Part shown: positions 42,087-50,293 of the stretch, piece after piece
Layout of the letters: each line of letters starts with the position of its first letter
Position numbering within the stretch: position 1 is the stretch's first letter
Origin: an uncultured beta proteobacterium
GTDB taxonomy: Bacteria > Pseudomonadota > Gammaproteobacteria > Burkholderiales > Burkholderiaceae
Assembly (NCBI GenBank): GCA_903871735.1
Contig: CAIQHU010000178.1
Location: 1-62,706, forward strand
Direction: 5' to 3'
Length of the DNA stretch: 62,706 bases
Made by a program: the position numbers and the translations under genes
Notes under the pieces: model-generated
The model's database searches: none
What the model was told of the DNA's origin: nothing
What the model saw: the letters and a program-made list of their open reading frames with translations, nothing else

Positions 42087-43204
42087 TGCCGATCTCCCTG
42101 TACATATTGTAATACTGCCGTTTCATTAAATTCAAACCCAAGGCCTGGTGTTTGATGCAAAATTAAGTCGCCGTTTTCAAAACCCAGTTGCTTATTAATT
42201 AGGCGCCGAAAATTCAGCACTTGGTCATCCGTAAAATATTCCACAAAGCGCGCATTGGGAGTAGCCGCTACTAAGGGTGCATGTAAATCATGGAACCAGT
42301 GCGGACAGACGGTTACTCCTTTAGCTGCAGCGTAGGAGGCGATTTTACGCCATTCTGTGATACCGCCACATACCGCAGCGTCCGTTTGTAAAATTTCACA
42401 GGCTTCGGACTCCAGGAGTTCACGGTGACGCCAACGTCCAGCCTCAATTTCGCCGGTAGCCACAGTAATGGATGTTCGGCTTGCTAAGCGGGCGTGTAAA
42501 TCGATTGCATCAGGCGAAAATGGTTCTTCTATCCAGTAAGGGTTATATTGCTCGAATCGTTTGATATATTCCATGGCAGTTGGTAAATCATGCCAAGCGT
42601 TATTAGCATCCAATGTCACGATGATATCGTCACCCACCGCATCGCGTACCGCTCGTAGGCGCTCTTCTTCTTCCCGGGGAGAAAGTCGACCAGTTTTCAT
42701 TTTTACAGCCCTAAAACCTTTGGCTACATAGGAAAGCATCTCTTTAGCAAGGTGTGAGGGAGTTTTCCCATCAAGGTAATAACCACCACTAGCGTAAGCT
42801 GGAACGCGATCATTAACTACGGCGCCTAGGTAGTGATGCAGCGGTAATTGAGCCGCGCGCGCGTTCATATCCCAAATGGCATTATCCAAAATAGAGATTG
42901 CGCGCATGACTGAACCTGCTCGACCTTGCAGCAGCGACTCAGCATACATTTCTTCCCACAGGCCTGCACTGCGATGACTTTCTTGACCAATCAGTTTTGG
43001 CGCTAGGAGTTGCTCGACGGCCACTTTAGTAATGGCTCCTGCGGCACTACCAACGTAGCAAAAGCCGATACCCTGAACACCATCCACATTACTCACTTTG
43101 ACTAAGCAGTAGTGTCTTTCATGAACTGTTCTAGTTGAGAAAGAAGTGACTTGATCGAGGGGGATACTAACGTGTGCAACTTCAATCGATTGAATTTTTG
43201 ACAT
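42068..43204 (-). CDS. Mandelate racemase/muconate lactonizing enzyme family protein
   Basis: The 378-residue enolase-superfamily enzyme has the full active site of the mandelate racemase subgroup: KMK at 168-170, metal ligands Asp199 (DANNAW), Glu226 and Glu252 (ATGEIEAG), and the Asp275/His302 dyad with the same 27-residue spacing as in mandelate racemase. Most such enzymes in sugar-acid operons are acid-sugar dehydratases. With an SMP-30 lactonase and an Ldh-type dehydrogenase beside it, a sugar or hydroxy-acid dehydratase is more likely than a true mandelate racemase. Confidence 0.85.
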   Translation of the reverse strand: MSKIQSIEVAHVSIPLDQVTSFSTRTVHERHYCLVKVSNVDGVQGIGFCYVGSAAGAITKVAVEQLLAPKLIGQESHRSAGLWEEMYAESLLQGRAGSVMRAISILDNAIWDMNARAAQLPLHHYLGAVVNDRVPAYASGGYYLDGKTPSHLAKEMLSYVAKGFRAVKMKTGRLSPREEEERLRAVRDAVGDDIIVTLDANNAWHDLPTAMEYIKRFEQYNPYWIEEPFSPDAIDLHARLASRTSITVATGEIEAGRWRHRELLESEACEILQTDAAVCGGITEWRKIASYAAAKGVTVCPHWFHDLHAPLVAATPNARFVEYFTDDQVLNFRRLINKQLGFENGDLILHQTPGLGFEFNETAVLQYVQGDRQWTKII

Positions 43205-43216
43205 AATTTTTGTTAG

Positions 43217-43954
43217 TTAATTTTCATGATGAGGAGTACTTCTTAAATTCATTTTGAATGTATAGCGATTTTCGGGATGTTGTGTGACTGAAATTTCAAA
43301 GGGGTTACCCTCTTTATCAAAGTATCGCCTCACAACCACTAAACTGGGAGCGCCAACTGCGACACCTAATAACTCAGCATGTTTTTTTGAAAAGCTGGAA
43401 GCATGAATTTCTACCTCAGCTTGAGCGATACTAATACCAAAGTGTTCTTCTATTTGAGCATAGACCATCGCATGCGAGTGCTCATTCAAATTAGTTAATT
43501 TAGCAAACTGTTGCAACATATAAATATCAGTCCAAGCAAGGCGAAGGTTCGATTCTTCTTCTAAGCGAACTGCGCCGATATGATACCAAGCAGAGCCAAT
43601 TGGTGCTTGCAAAATACGTTGTAAGGATTCATCGCATTCGATATATTCTTCGATATGATTTTGTCGATATGTGTTGCGGGGGTAATTGAGTATTTCCCCT
43701 AAAGAGTTAAAGCTTTGACTGAACCGGCGAGGTTGCGACTTAGAAATAACTTTGGTTGGAGCACCTTGTTGGCGATGGATATGTCCACTATCTTGCAGCG
43801 ACTTGAGAGCGTGCCGAACTGTTTGGCGACTGACTCCGAGATCTTTACATAAATATTGTTCGGACGGCAGATTCTCACCTACCGCCCAAACGCCCGACTG
43901 AATTTTATGCAAAAGATTTTGAGTAATTTGTCGATAAAGAACGGGACGCTTCAT
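43217..43954 (-). CDS. GntR-family (HutC-type, UTRA domain) transcriptional regulator
   Basis: The 245-residue protein has an N-terminal winged helix-turn-helix (about 10-70, LPSEQYLCKDLGVSRQTVRHA and then GHIHRQQGAPTKV) and a C-terminal UTRA effector domain (ending FEISVTQHPENRYTFKMNLR). HutC-type GntR proteins are usually repressors released by a pathway intermediate. It lies between the SMP-30 gene and the racemase-family gene in one operon. Two related palindromes in the divergent region 44905-45053 are good candidates for its operators. Confidence 0.9.
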   Translation of the reverse strand: MKRPVLYRQITQNLLHKIQSGVWAVGENLPSEQYLCKDLGVSRQTVRHALKSLQDSGHIHRQQGAPTKVISKSQPRRFSQSFNSLGEILNYPRNTYRQNHIEEYIECDESLQRILQAPIGSAWYHIGAVRLEEESNLRLAWTDIYMLQQFAKLTNLNEHSHAMVYAQIEEHFGISIAQAEVEIHASSFSKKHAELLGVAVGAPSLVVVRRYFDKEGNPFEISVTQHPENRYTFKMNLRSTPHHEN

Positions 43955-43963
43955 CCTCAGTGA

Positions 43964-44890
43964 TTAGCTTAAGCCAAACATTTTTTTACCTGCGACGGGT
44001 AGACGGGCTTTGAGAATATCCCCTGACATAGATTCAGTAATATATAAATCCTTGCCATCAGGTCCACCAAAACAGAGATTTGCTAGGTGATGATGATGTT
44101 TGTTTTCAGAGTAAACCAAATGGGTTGGTAGCATATTACTATCGAAGCGCCAAATACCAACGCCTAGATGACAAACGAGTAGACCATTCTCGCTATCCAT
44201 TTCAATACCGTCTGGACCTGCTGCACCTCCTGAAAGTTGAATAGCTACCCCTGTCTTAGAGACTGAGCCGTCTGCCATTAAGGGTAGACGCCAGATTTGT
44301 TGAGAGCGAGTTACTGCCACGTAGACATGTTTTTCAGTAGTGCTAAGCGTAATACCATTTGGGCTTGGAACATTTAAAGCTAGTCGATCTAATTGACCGT
44401 TAGCGCGCAGGCGAAAAACTCTCCCAGTGGGATCGGCAATTCCAGTTTGACCTTGGTCAGTAAAATATAAATCGCCATTGGAGGCGAAATGCAGATCATT
44501 CAAACCTTTAAAGGCTTCGCTATACATAGAGCCCAAAATGGTCTCAATTTTTCCTGTTTTAGTATCTAAACTTAAGAGCCCCATTTTGTAGTCACAGATA
44601 AATGCTCGACCATCTTTGTGAAACTTGAGGCCATTCGGCCAGCCATCATATTGTGTAATAAGTTCCCATTCGCCTTTAGTCGAGATACGAAAAATTCGAC
44701 CGTATGGGATATCAACAAACCATAAATTACCTTCTCTATCGAAGGACGGGCCCTCTAAAAAACATTCGATCTCTGCGCCTTGGCGGTTGGGATCTGCCCA
44801 GGAAGTACGCTTGGGGTTACGAAACTTAGCTGGCATAGACATAAACGGCTCAGCTTTAATTAATTCAACTTGTTGAAATGGATTAAACAT
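43964..44890 (-). CDS. SMP-30/gluconolactonase-family protein
   Basis: The 308-residue six-bladed beta-propeller enzyme probably hydrolyses a sugar-acid lactone. Expected metal-site segments are present: CFLEGPSFDREGNLWFVDI (Glu near 30), SPNGITLS and GPDGIEMDSENGLLVCHLG (Asp near 227). It is the first gene of the minus-strand operon, and a near-palindromic operator-like site lies 15 bases upstream of its start. No signal peptide is seen, so it is cytoplasmic. Confidence 0.85.
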   Translation of the reverse strand: MFNPFQQVELIKAEPFMSMPAKFRNPKRTSWADPNRQGAEIECFLEGPSFDREGNLWFVDIPYGRIFRISTKGEWELITQYDGWPNGLKFHKDGRAFICDYKMGLLSLDTKTGKIETILGSMYSEAFKGLNDLHFASNGDLYFTDQGQTGIADPTGRVFRLRANGQLDRLALNVPSPNGITLSTTEKHVYVAVTRSQQIWRLPLMADGSVSKTGVAIQLSGGAAGPDGIEMDSENGLLVCHLGVGIWRFDSNMLPTHLVYSENKHHHHLANLCFGGPDGKDLYITESMSGDILKARLPVAGKKMFGLS

Positions 44891-44904
44891 CGGTAATAGC
44901 TCCT

Positions 44905-44922
44905 AACTTGTTCGAACAGGTT
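44905..44922. promoter_or_regulatory. Operator-like palindrome before the SMP-30 gene
   Basis: AACTTGTTCGAACAGGTT is an 18-base inverted repeat with one mismatched pair. Its half-site ACTTGTT matches that of the perfect palindrome at 45032-45053, and it lies 15 bases before the SMP-30 start. Confidence 0.6.
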
Positions 44923-45031
44923 TAAAGAAACAACAGTAAAAGATTTTTTTACTATTTTGGTAATTAGGTTTAACCCTAAATTACAGACATTCTAATACTT
45001 ATTGGTTTAAAATAAACGTTAGATATTTATT

Positions 45032-45053
45032 AAAACTTGTTATAACAAGTTTT
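45032..45053. promoter_or_regulatory. Perfect 22-base palindrome before the 3-hydroxyacyl-CoA dehydrogenase gene
   Basis: The half AAAACTTGTTA is followed by its exact reverse complement with no spacer. It lies 17 bases before the ATG at 45070. The core resembles palindromes bound by HutC-type GntR repressors, one of which is encoded about 1.1 kb away. Confidence 0.65.
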
Positions 45054-45069
45054 TTTTATGGGGGCAGAC

Positions 45070-45996
45070 ATGAAACAAGTAGTCGTAGTCGGGACCGGCA
45101 TTATGGCAGTAGGCATCGCAGCGGGTTTTTTGGCAACTAGCCACCAGGTGATTCTCCTAGGCAGAACTCAAAGCAGGGCAAAAGAGCAAGAGGTGGAAAT
45201 CCTTGCCTTAACTAAAACGATCAATCCAGACTGGGAAGCCTCTGGGGCGAAGTTAGTAACGGGCGAAATAGCTAGTTGGGCAGACTGGTCCGAGGTAATT
45301 TGGGTGATTGAAACGATTAAAGAGGACATGCAGCTTAAGCAAGAATTATTTGCATCTTTAGATCAACGTGTCCCAGAACATATTCCGATTGGTAGCAATA
45401 GCTCAGGATTTCCAATTTCTAAAATATCGGCTGGCTTAAAAACGGCCCATCGCATGTTTAATGCGCATTACTTTATGCCAGCACATATCGTGCCTTTGGT
45501 AGAAGTGGTGCTTGGTGAAAAATCAGATCCGGTGATGGGGGAGCAGGTGTGTCAGTTATATCGCCAGGCTAAGAAAAAACCAGTTCTGGTGCGTAAGGAT
45601 ATTCCTGGGTTTCTAGCCAATCGGATTCAGCATGCACTGATGAGGGAGGCTTTATCATTGGTGCAAGACGGGATTGCTACGCCGGATGATATTGATACTG
45701 CGGTGCGTTATAGTTTTGGGTTTCGGTATGCCGCAGTTGGTCCTATGACGCAGAAAGAAATTAGTGGTTGGGAGGGTATGGCTGGTGCATCGGTTGAAAT
45801 TTGGCCTTCTTTATATACCAATCCGAACTTACAGCCTTGTGTTGCTCACATGATTGAACAGGGCAAGTATGGGATGAAATCGAAAGAGGGTTTTAGGAAG
45901 TGGAGTGATACCGAGATGGCGCAAATGCGGCACAAATATAATGTACGTTTAAAAGCAGCTTTTGATGTTTTACAAGTAGAGCCGGATGAGAATTAA
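45070..45996 (+). CDS. 3-hydroxyacyl-CoA dehydrogenase family protein
   Basis: The 308-residue protein has the NAD-binding motif VVGTGIMAVGIAAGF at about 5-19, the HYFMPAHIVPLVEVV segment with the catalytic histidine (near 139) and the helical C-terminal domain (DIPGFLANRIQHALMREALSLV). It is probably a short-chain 3-hydroxyacyl-CoA or related hydroxy-acid dehydrogenase. ATG 45070 is preferred since GGGGG lies just upstream; an ATG at 45058 would add four residues. It starts the plus-strand CoA module and is divergent from the SMP-30 operon with shared operator-like palindromes. Confidence 0.85.
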   Translation: MKQVVVVGTGIMAVGIAAGFLATSHQVILLGRTQSRAKEQEVEILALTKTINPDWEASGAKLVTGEIASWADWSEVIWVIETIKEDMQLKQELFASLDQRVPEHIPIGSNSSGFPISKISAGLKTAHRMFNAHYFMPAHIVPLVEVVLGEKSDPVMGEQVCQLYRQAKKKPVLVRKDIPGFLANRIQHALMREALSLVQDGIATPDDIDTAVRYSFGFRYAAVGPMTQKEISGWEGMAGASVEIWPSLYTNPNLQPCVAHMIEQGKYGMKSKEGFRKWSDTEMAQMRHKYNVRLKAAFDVLQVEPDEN

Positions 45997-46044
45997 ACTG
46001 GCTCATTTTTTTAGTCGTTTTATTATTTTTTACATGGAGCAAAT

Positions 46045-46923
46045 ATGGCGGTAGATCAAGGAAGACAATATAAAGATATCTTATTTGAAGTGAAGGACCA
46101 AGTTGCTTGGATCACGATTAATCGGCCGCGCGTATTGAATGCTTTTCGTGAGCAGACTTTAGATGAGATGATTGAGGCGGTCAAGTTAACTCGGGAAGAT
46201 CCATCCATTGCCTGTATCGTTTTTAGAGGTGCTGGTGATCGGGCTTTCTCTGCTGGCGGGGACTTCTATGCCATGAAACGATTAACTTTTACAAATGGCT
46301 CTATGTGGAATGACCGTATGCTGGGTTTAGCAATGGCTATCCGTGGCGTACCAATTCCGGCGATTGCCATGGTCAATGGCTGGTGTGTAGGTGGTGGTCA
46401 TGAGTTGGCTTTATGGTGCGACTTAGTGATCGGTTCGGAGAAGTCCATGTTTGGTCAGACTGGCGCTAAAGTAGGAGCTTGTCCAACAGTTGGCGCAACG
46501 CAATATCTACCGAGAATTGTTGGTGAGCGAATAGCGCGCGAGATGATTTTCTTAGCGAAGCGTTTTGATGCTAAAGAAGCAGAAAGAATTGGTTTAATTA
46601 ATAAATGCGTACCAGAAGAAAAGCTCATGGAAGAGACTCTTGCTTGGTGTGAAAACATTAAGAGTAATAGTTCACAAACTATTCGGATGACAAAGAAGAG
46701 TTTGAATTTTGAATCGGATCAACTCTATGCATCATGGCAACATGGCATGGAATTATTAGCCTACGTATGGGGATCTGAAGAAAGTCTTGAGGGGATGAAT
46801 GCCTTCTTAGAAGGACGCAAACCTGACTTCCAAAAATTCCGCCTCAAAAACAAAGCAGCATTAGAGGACTATATGGATGGCTTTCATAAAAATCTCAATG
46901 CTCCACCGGATATGCGTGATTAA
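46045..46923 (+). CDS. Enoyl-CoA hydratase/isomerase (crotonase) family protein
   Basis: The 292-residue crotonase-fold protein has the oxyanion-hole segments GDRAFSAGGDFYAMKR (about 63-78) and NGWCVGGGHELALWCDLVI (about 111-129). The stretch SMFGQTGAKVGACPTVGATQYLPR resembles the MenB/BadI group more than classical enoyl-CoA hydratase. A ring-opening or ring-closing reaction on a CoA ester, or a hydration, is possible. It lies 48 bases after the dehydrogenase gene and 2 bases before a CoA-transferase gene, so the three likely act on one CoA-bound substrate. Confidence 0.85.
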   Translation: MAVDQGRQYKDILFEVKDQVAWITINRPRVLNAFREQTLDEMIEAVKLTREDPSIACIVFRGAGDRAFSAGGDFYAMKRLTFTNGSMWNDRMLGLAMAIRGVPIPAIAMVNGWCVGGGHELALWCDLVIGSEKSMFGQTGAKVGACPTVGATQYLPRIVGERIAREMIFLAKRFDAKEAERIGLINKCVPEEKLMEETLAWCENIKSNSSQTIRMTKKSLNFESDQLYASWQHGMELLAYVWGSEESLEGMNAFLEGRKPDFQKFRLKNKAALEDYMDGFHKNLNAPPDMRD

Positions 46924-46925
46924 TA

Positions 46926-48164
46926 GTGATGTCATCAAATCAGGTAAATCAGATCCTGCAATCTTCGACGAGTGAAGGCGCTTTAACTGGGTTTAAAGTG
47001 CTTGATCTAAGTCGGGTGTTGGCAGGGCCGTGGTGTGGGATGTTGTTGGGTGATATGGGTGCCGACGTAGTTAAAGTTGAGTCGCCCAAATCGGGTGACG
47101 ATACGCGGGCTTGGGGCCCCCCTTTTTTAGAAGGTCAGTCAGCTTATTTTTTAGGATGCAACCGGAATAAAGAAGGCATTGCTATTGATTTTTCAAAGCC
47201 TGCAGGGAAGTCTTTACTGGCTCAACTCATACCGCACTTTGATGTAGTCATTGAAAATTACAAGAATGGCACATTAGAAAAGTGGGGTTTTGATCAAGAC
47301 TGGTTTTTACAGCATGCACCGCAAGTAGTTCGCTGTTCAATTACTGGATATGGCACAGAAGGTCCTTTGTCCAACTTGCCTGGCTATGATTTTATTCTTC
47401 AGGCTGAATCTGGCCTCATGAGTATTTGTGGCCCTGAGGAGGATGTACCGAGCAAATATGGTGTGGCAGTAGTTGATTTGGCTACTGGCATGATGGCTGC
47501 GAATGCGATTCAAGGAGCTTTGTTAGCGAGGTACCGAACAGGCCGAGGCCAACATGTAGAGGTCGCTTTATTTGATACTTCTTTAGCACTTTTAGCAAAT
47601 GTTGGTAGTAGTCATTTGGCAACCGGCAAAGAAGCTAGGCGTTTTGGGAACGGTCATCCAACCATCGTACCTTATACAACTTTCGACGCGGCTGATAAGA
47701 TGATTGCGTTAGCTGTTGGTAATGATGGTCAATTTGCCAAGTTATCTGAAATTTTAGGTCATCCGGAGTGGCCGTTAGACGATCGGTTTAAAACAAATAC
47801 TGCTCGTATTGAAAATCGTCGATTAGTCGATTCGATGGTCGGTGATGAATTAAAAAAGAAAAATTCACAAGAATTAATTTCCCAATTACGAACGCACGGT
47901 ATTCCGGTTGGTCCTGTTAATACGGTAAGTGAAGCTTTATCAACAGAGCATGCAAAAGCACGGAACATGGTGTTAGCTATTGCGCATGAAACGATTGGGC
48001 ATTTTCAGAGTTTAGGCACGCCACTTAAAATGCAGGATACACCAACGAGTATTCGTAGACCACCTCCAAGGCTTGGCGAGCATACCCGAGCAGTCTTGGA
48101 GAGCTATTTAAAATTAGATCAGACGCAGATTGACGATTTATATACGAGCGGGGTAATTGGATAG
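46926..48164 (+). CDS. CaiB/BaiF-family (class III) CoA transferase
   Basis: The 412-residue protein is a class III CoA transferase. It has VLDLSRVLAGPWCGMLLGDMGADVVKVE at the N-terminus (about 25-52), then NRNKEGIAIDF, and the region GYDFILQAESGLMSICG with the catalytic aspartate (near 153). Such enzymes move CoA between carboxylic acids and often activate the substrate of a small catabolic module. It is the third gene of the plus-strand unit with the dehydrogenase and crotonase. The acid it serves is not evident. It converges with the Gfo/Idh gene, 18 bases away. Confidence 0.88.
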   Translation: MMSSNQVNQILQSSTSEGALTGFKVLDLSRVLAGPWCGMLLGDMGADVVKVESPKSGDDTRAWGPPFLEGQSAYFLGCNRNKEGIAIDFSKPAGKSLLAQLIPHFDVVIENYKNGTLEKWGFDQDWFLQHAPQVVRCSITGYGTEGPLSNLPGYDFILQAESGLMSICGPEEDVPSKYGVAVVDLATGMMAANAIQGALLARYRTGRGQHVEVALFDTSLALLANVGSSHLATGKEARRFGNGHPTIVPYTTFDAADKMIALAVGNDGQFAKLSEILGHPEWPLDDRFKTNTARIENRRLVDSMVGDELKKKNSQELISQLRTHGIPVGPVNTVSEALSTEHAKARNMVLAIAHETIGHFQSLGTPLKMQDTPTSIRRPPPRLGEHTRAVLESYLKLDQTQIDDLYTSGVIG

Positions 48165-48182
48165 AGCGTGCTTATCTGGAGA

Positions 48183-49190
48183 TTAATGAGGAACTTGTAC
48201 AAGAGTTCGATTTTCTACGGAGCGCACAATCGATTCAAAAATGGCAATGGTATTTGCCATTTGTTCAGGGCTAATCGGATAGGGAATCGCCTCGCGATCT
48301 GCTGATACATTGCTATGAAACTGCGCAGGTATTGCTCTAGCAAAGGCATCTAACTCGGTTCTTAAAGAGTCGATTGGCGGGCATGTAAACCGGTCTATTT
48401 TTCCACCAGAGTACCGCACAACAACATCATTTTCGCCAAGTGCTTCAATGGAGGCATTTTCCCCAAAAATATGTACTCGCCAAAAAAGGGGGGTTGCCCG
48501 AACCATTGCAAAATAGCCACTGACACCATTTTTAAACCGCAAAGTAACGGCAGTAGAATCACGGGGGTCAATGCCGGTGCGCTGGCTACAAACCATTGCT
48601 GACAAATCTTGCGCCGGACCCATTAAATTAACGAAGGCTTCAATCATATGAATACCAGTTCCTGTGAGGCCACCAGCAGGAGATTCGGTCGTTGATTCTC
48701 GCCAATCTGAAAAGAACTTTGTGGAGTGCTCATTACTATAATGTCCCTCAATATGCAGTACTTGGCCTAAGATACCGCTCTTGACCAGTTCGCGTAATTT
48801 GGACATGGAAGGCCAAAAGTGTTTATTTTGGCCAACCCCAAGAACTACTTGATTTTTTTGACAAGCGGCAATCGCTTCCTGAGCATCCTTAAATGTCAGG
48901 GTAAGCGGTTTCTCGCAAAAGATGTGTTTACCGGCATGAGCGGCTGCAATAATTTGTTCTGCGTGCAAAGAATGGGGTGTTGCTAAAACAACTGCTTGGA
49001 TCCTTGGATCTTGTAAAGCATCTAAAAAATTTGGAGATAATTGCATCCCATGTTGGGACGCGAACGATTGTGTTTCCTGGATTTCTTTAGTAATACCGAG
49101 GCTAAATTGTAATTCTTGACTTTGTTGTTGGATGGCCTTGGCAATATTTTTACCCCACCAACCCATACCTACTAGTGCTGCATTAATCAT
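48183..49190 (-). CDS. Gfo/Idh/MocA-family oxidoreductase
   Basis: The 335-residue protein has the N-terminal Rossmann motif VGMGWWGKNIAKAI (about 7-20) and the family signature FCEKPLTLTFKDA with the conserved lysine (about 91-103). A C-terminal alpha/beta domain follows. Members oxidise or reduce sugars, inositols or cyclic acids with NAD(P). It is a single gene. Its upstream region contains a tandem 19-base repeat (49278-49311) similar to repeats before the Bug-protein operon, suggesting shared control. Confidence 0.88.
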   Translation of the reverse strand: MINAALVGMGWWGKNIAKAIQQQSQELQFSLGITKEIQETQSFASQHGMQLSPNFLDALQDPRIQAVVLATPHSLHAEQIIAAAHAGKHIFCEKPLTLTFKDAQEAIAACQKNQVVLGVGQNKHFWPSMSKLRELVKSGILGQVLHIEGHYSNEHSTKFFSDWRESTTESPAGGLTGTGIHMIEAFVNLMGPAQDLSAMVCSQRTGIDPRDSTAVTLRFKNGVSGYFAMVRATPLFWRVHIFGENASIEALGENDVVVRYSGGKIDRFTCPPIDSLRTELDAFARAIPAQFHSNVSADREAIPYPISPEQMANTIAIFESIVRSVENRTLVQVPH

Positions 49191-49277
49191 AAAAATCCTT
49201 TGTAAATATTAGTCGTACCGAAAGGGCGAGGTTTAGACAATTCTGGCGCACAGCAAGTCACAAGAAAAAATCGGTTG

Positions 49278-49311
49278 ATTGTAGGCATATAAGGCTATTG
49301 TAGGCATATAA
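49278..49311. repeat. Tandem repeat, two copies of ATTGTAGGCATATAA
   Basis: Two identical 15-base copies start 19 bases apart, about 90-120 bases upstream of the Gfo/Idh gene (minus strand). The ATTGTAGGC core recurs at 52522. Such spacing suggests binding sites on one or nearly one face of the helix. Confidence 0.6.
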
Positions 49312-49372
49312 AAGACGCCAGTTTATTGAGTTTAATTTGAATTTTAAAGCACTTTAATAACTATGGTAAGGA

Positions 49373-50284
49373 TTACGGATGAATTGCATTGCTCATAATT
49401 GCTTCAAAGATAATTGCATTATCCAGATGTTCTTTGCCAATTTTCTTTTGGGACTCTAAAAGTTGGATATAGATCTCGGTTAGGGGTAAGTGTTGTTGCA
49501 TTTTTTCACTGAGTTCGTGAATCAGACCAAAATCCTTCAGGCTTTGATCAACCCGACTTTGTGGATTATTATAAGAACGTTTGACCATGAGTGGACCTTT
49601 GATTTGCATCACGCTTGATGCTGCGGCAGATTTTTGCAGGGTGGCAAGTAATTTTTCTGGATCAAGGCCTAATCGCGAACCAAAGCAAAGTCCTTCAGCC
49701 ATCGCCGCACGGTGTAGGCCAAGAACCAGATTAATCGATAATTTGGCTTTGCCAGCATCGCCGGACTGCCCAATATATTGTCGGTTCGGAGTAATTACCT
49801 CGAGTAGTGGCTCAAGTTGATGAATGAGTTCTTCGGAGCCGCCCATCAGACCAAGGCTATCGCCCCTGGCAACTTGCATGCTTGTTCCAGAGATGGGAAG
49901 TTCTAAAAAATTGTGACCTAAGCTGATGGTCTTTTGGGCAATAGCTTTAATTTGTTCTGGATCACAAGTACTGGTGCAGATTACAGATAGAATTTTTCCA
50001 GAAGGGACTGCTGGCAGCAAGCCGTTATCCCCAAATAGAGCCATCTCAACTTGTTCGGTATTGAAGACGCATAGAATCACAGCATGACACTGCTCAGCGA
50101 TTTCGCAGAGAGTTTTAGAGCGTTCAAGACCGAGTTCAGAGCAGCGTTTTGGATTAACATCAAAACCCAGAACAGGAACCTGAGCAAGGTCTAGTCGATG
50201 AACAAAACCTTGGCCCATGAGTCCTAGACCAATGACTCCAATCGGTTCTTTGATGTTGATGAGCGAGGGACTGGATAGTTTCAT
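49373..50284 (-). CDS. 3-hydroxyisobutyrate/tartronate-semialdehyde-type dehydrogenase
   Basis: The 303-residue beta-hydroxyacid dehydrogenase has the dinucleotide motif IGVIGLGLMGQGFVHRL (about 15-31) and the substrate segment ELPISGTSMQVARGD (about 128-142). The catalytic lysine lies in GDAGKAKLSINLVLG (Lys near 180-182). Family members reduce or oxidise 3-hydroxyisobutyrate, 2-hydroxy-3-oxopropionate or related acids. It is the last gene of a minus-strand operon behind two solute-binding proteins, which suggests it acts on the imported acid. Confidence 0.87.
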   Translation of the reverse strand: MKLSSPSLINIKEPIGVIGLGLMGQGFVHRLDLAQVPVLGFDVNPKRCSELGLERSKTLCEIAEQCHAVILCVFNTEQVEMALFGDNGLLPAVPSGKILSVICTSTCDPEQIKAIAQKTISLGHNFLELPISGTSMQVARGDSLGLMGGSEELIHQLEPLLEVITPNRQYIGQSGDAGKAKLSINLVLGLHRAAMAEGLCFGSRLGLDPEKLLATLQKSAAASSVMQIKGPLMVKRSYNNPQSRVDQSLKDFGLIHELSEKMQQHLPLTEIYIQLLESQKKIGKEHLDNAIIFEAIMSNAIHP

Positions 50285-50293
50285 GGCGGTATT

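Noticed and set aside
45979..46012. Terminator-like GAGCC/GGCTC hairpin with T-run after the 3-hydroxyacyl-CoA dehydrogenase gene
   Set aside because: The stem is only 5 bases with a 16-base loop and it overlaps the end of the gene; the three CoA genes look co-transcribed.
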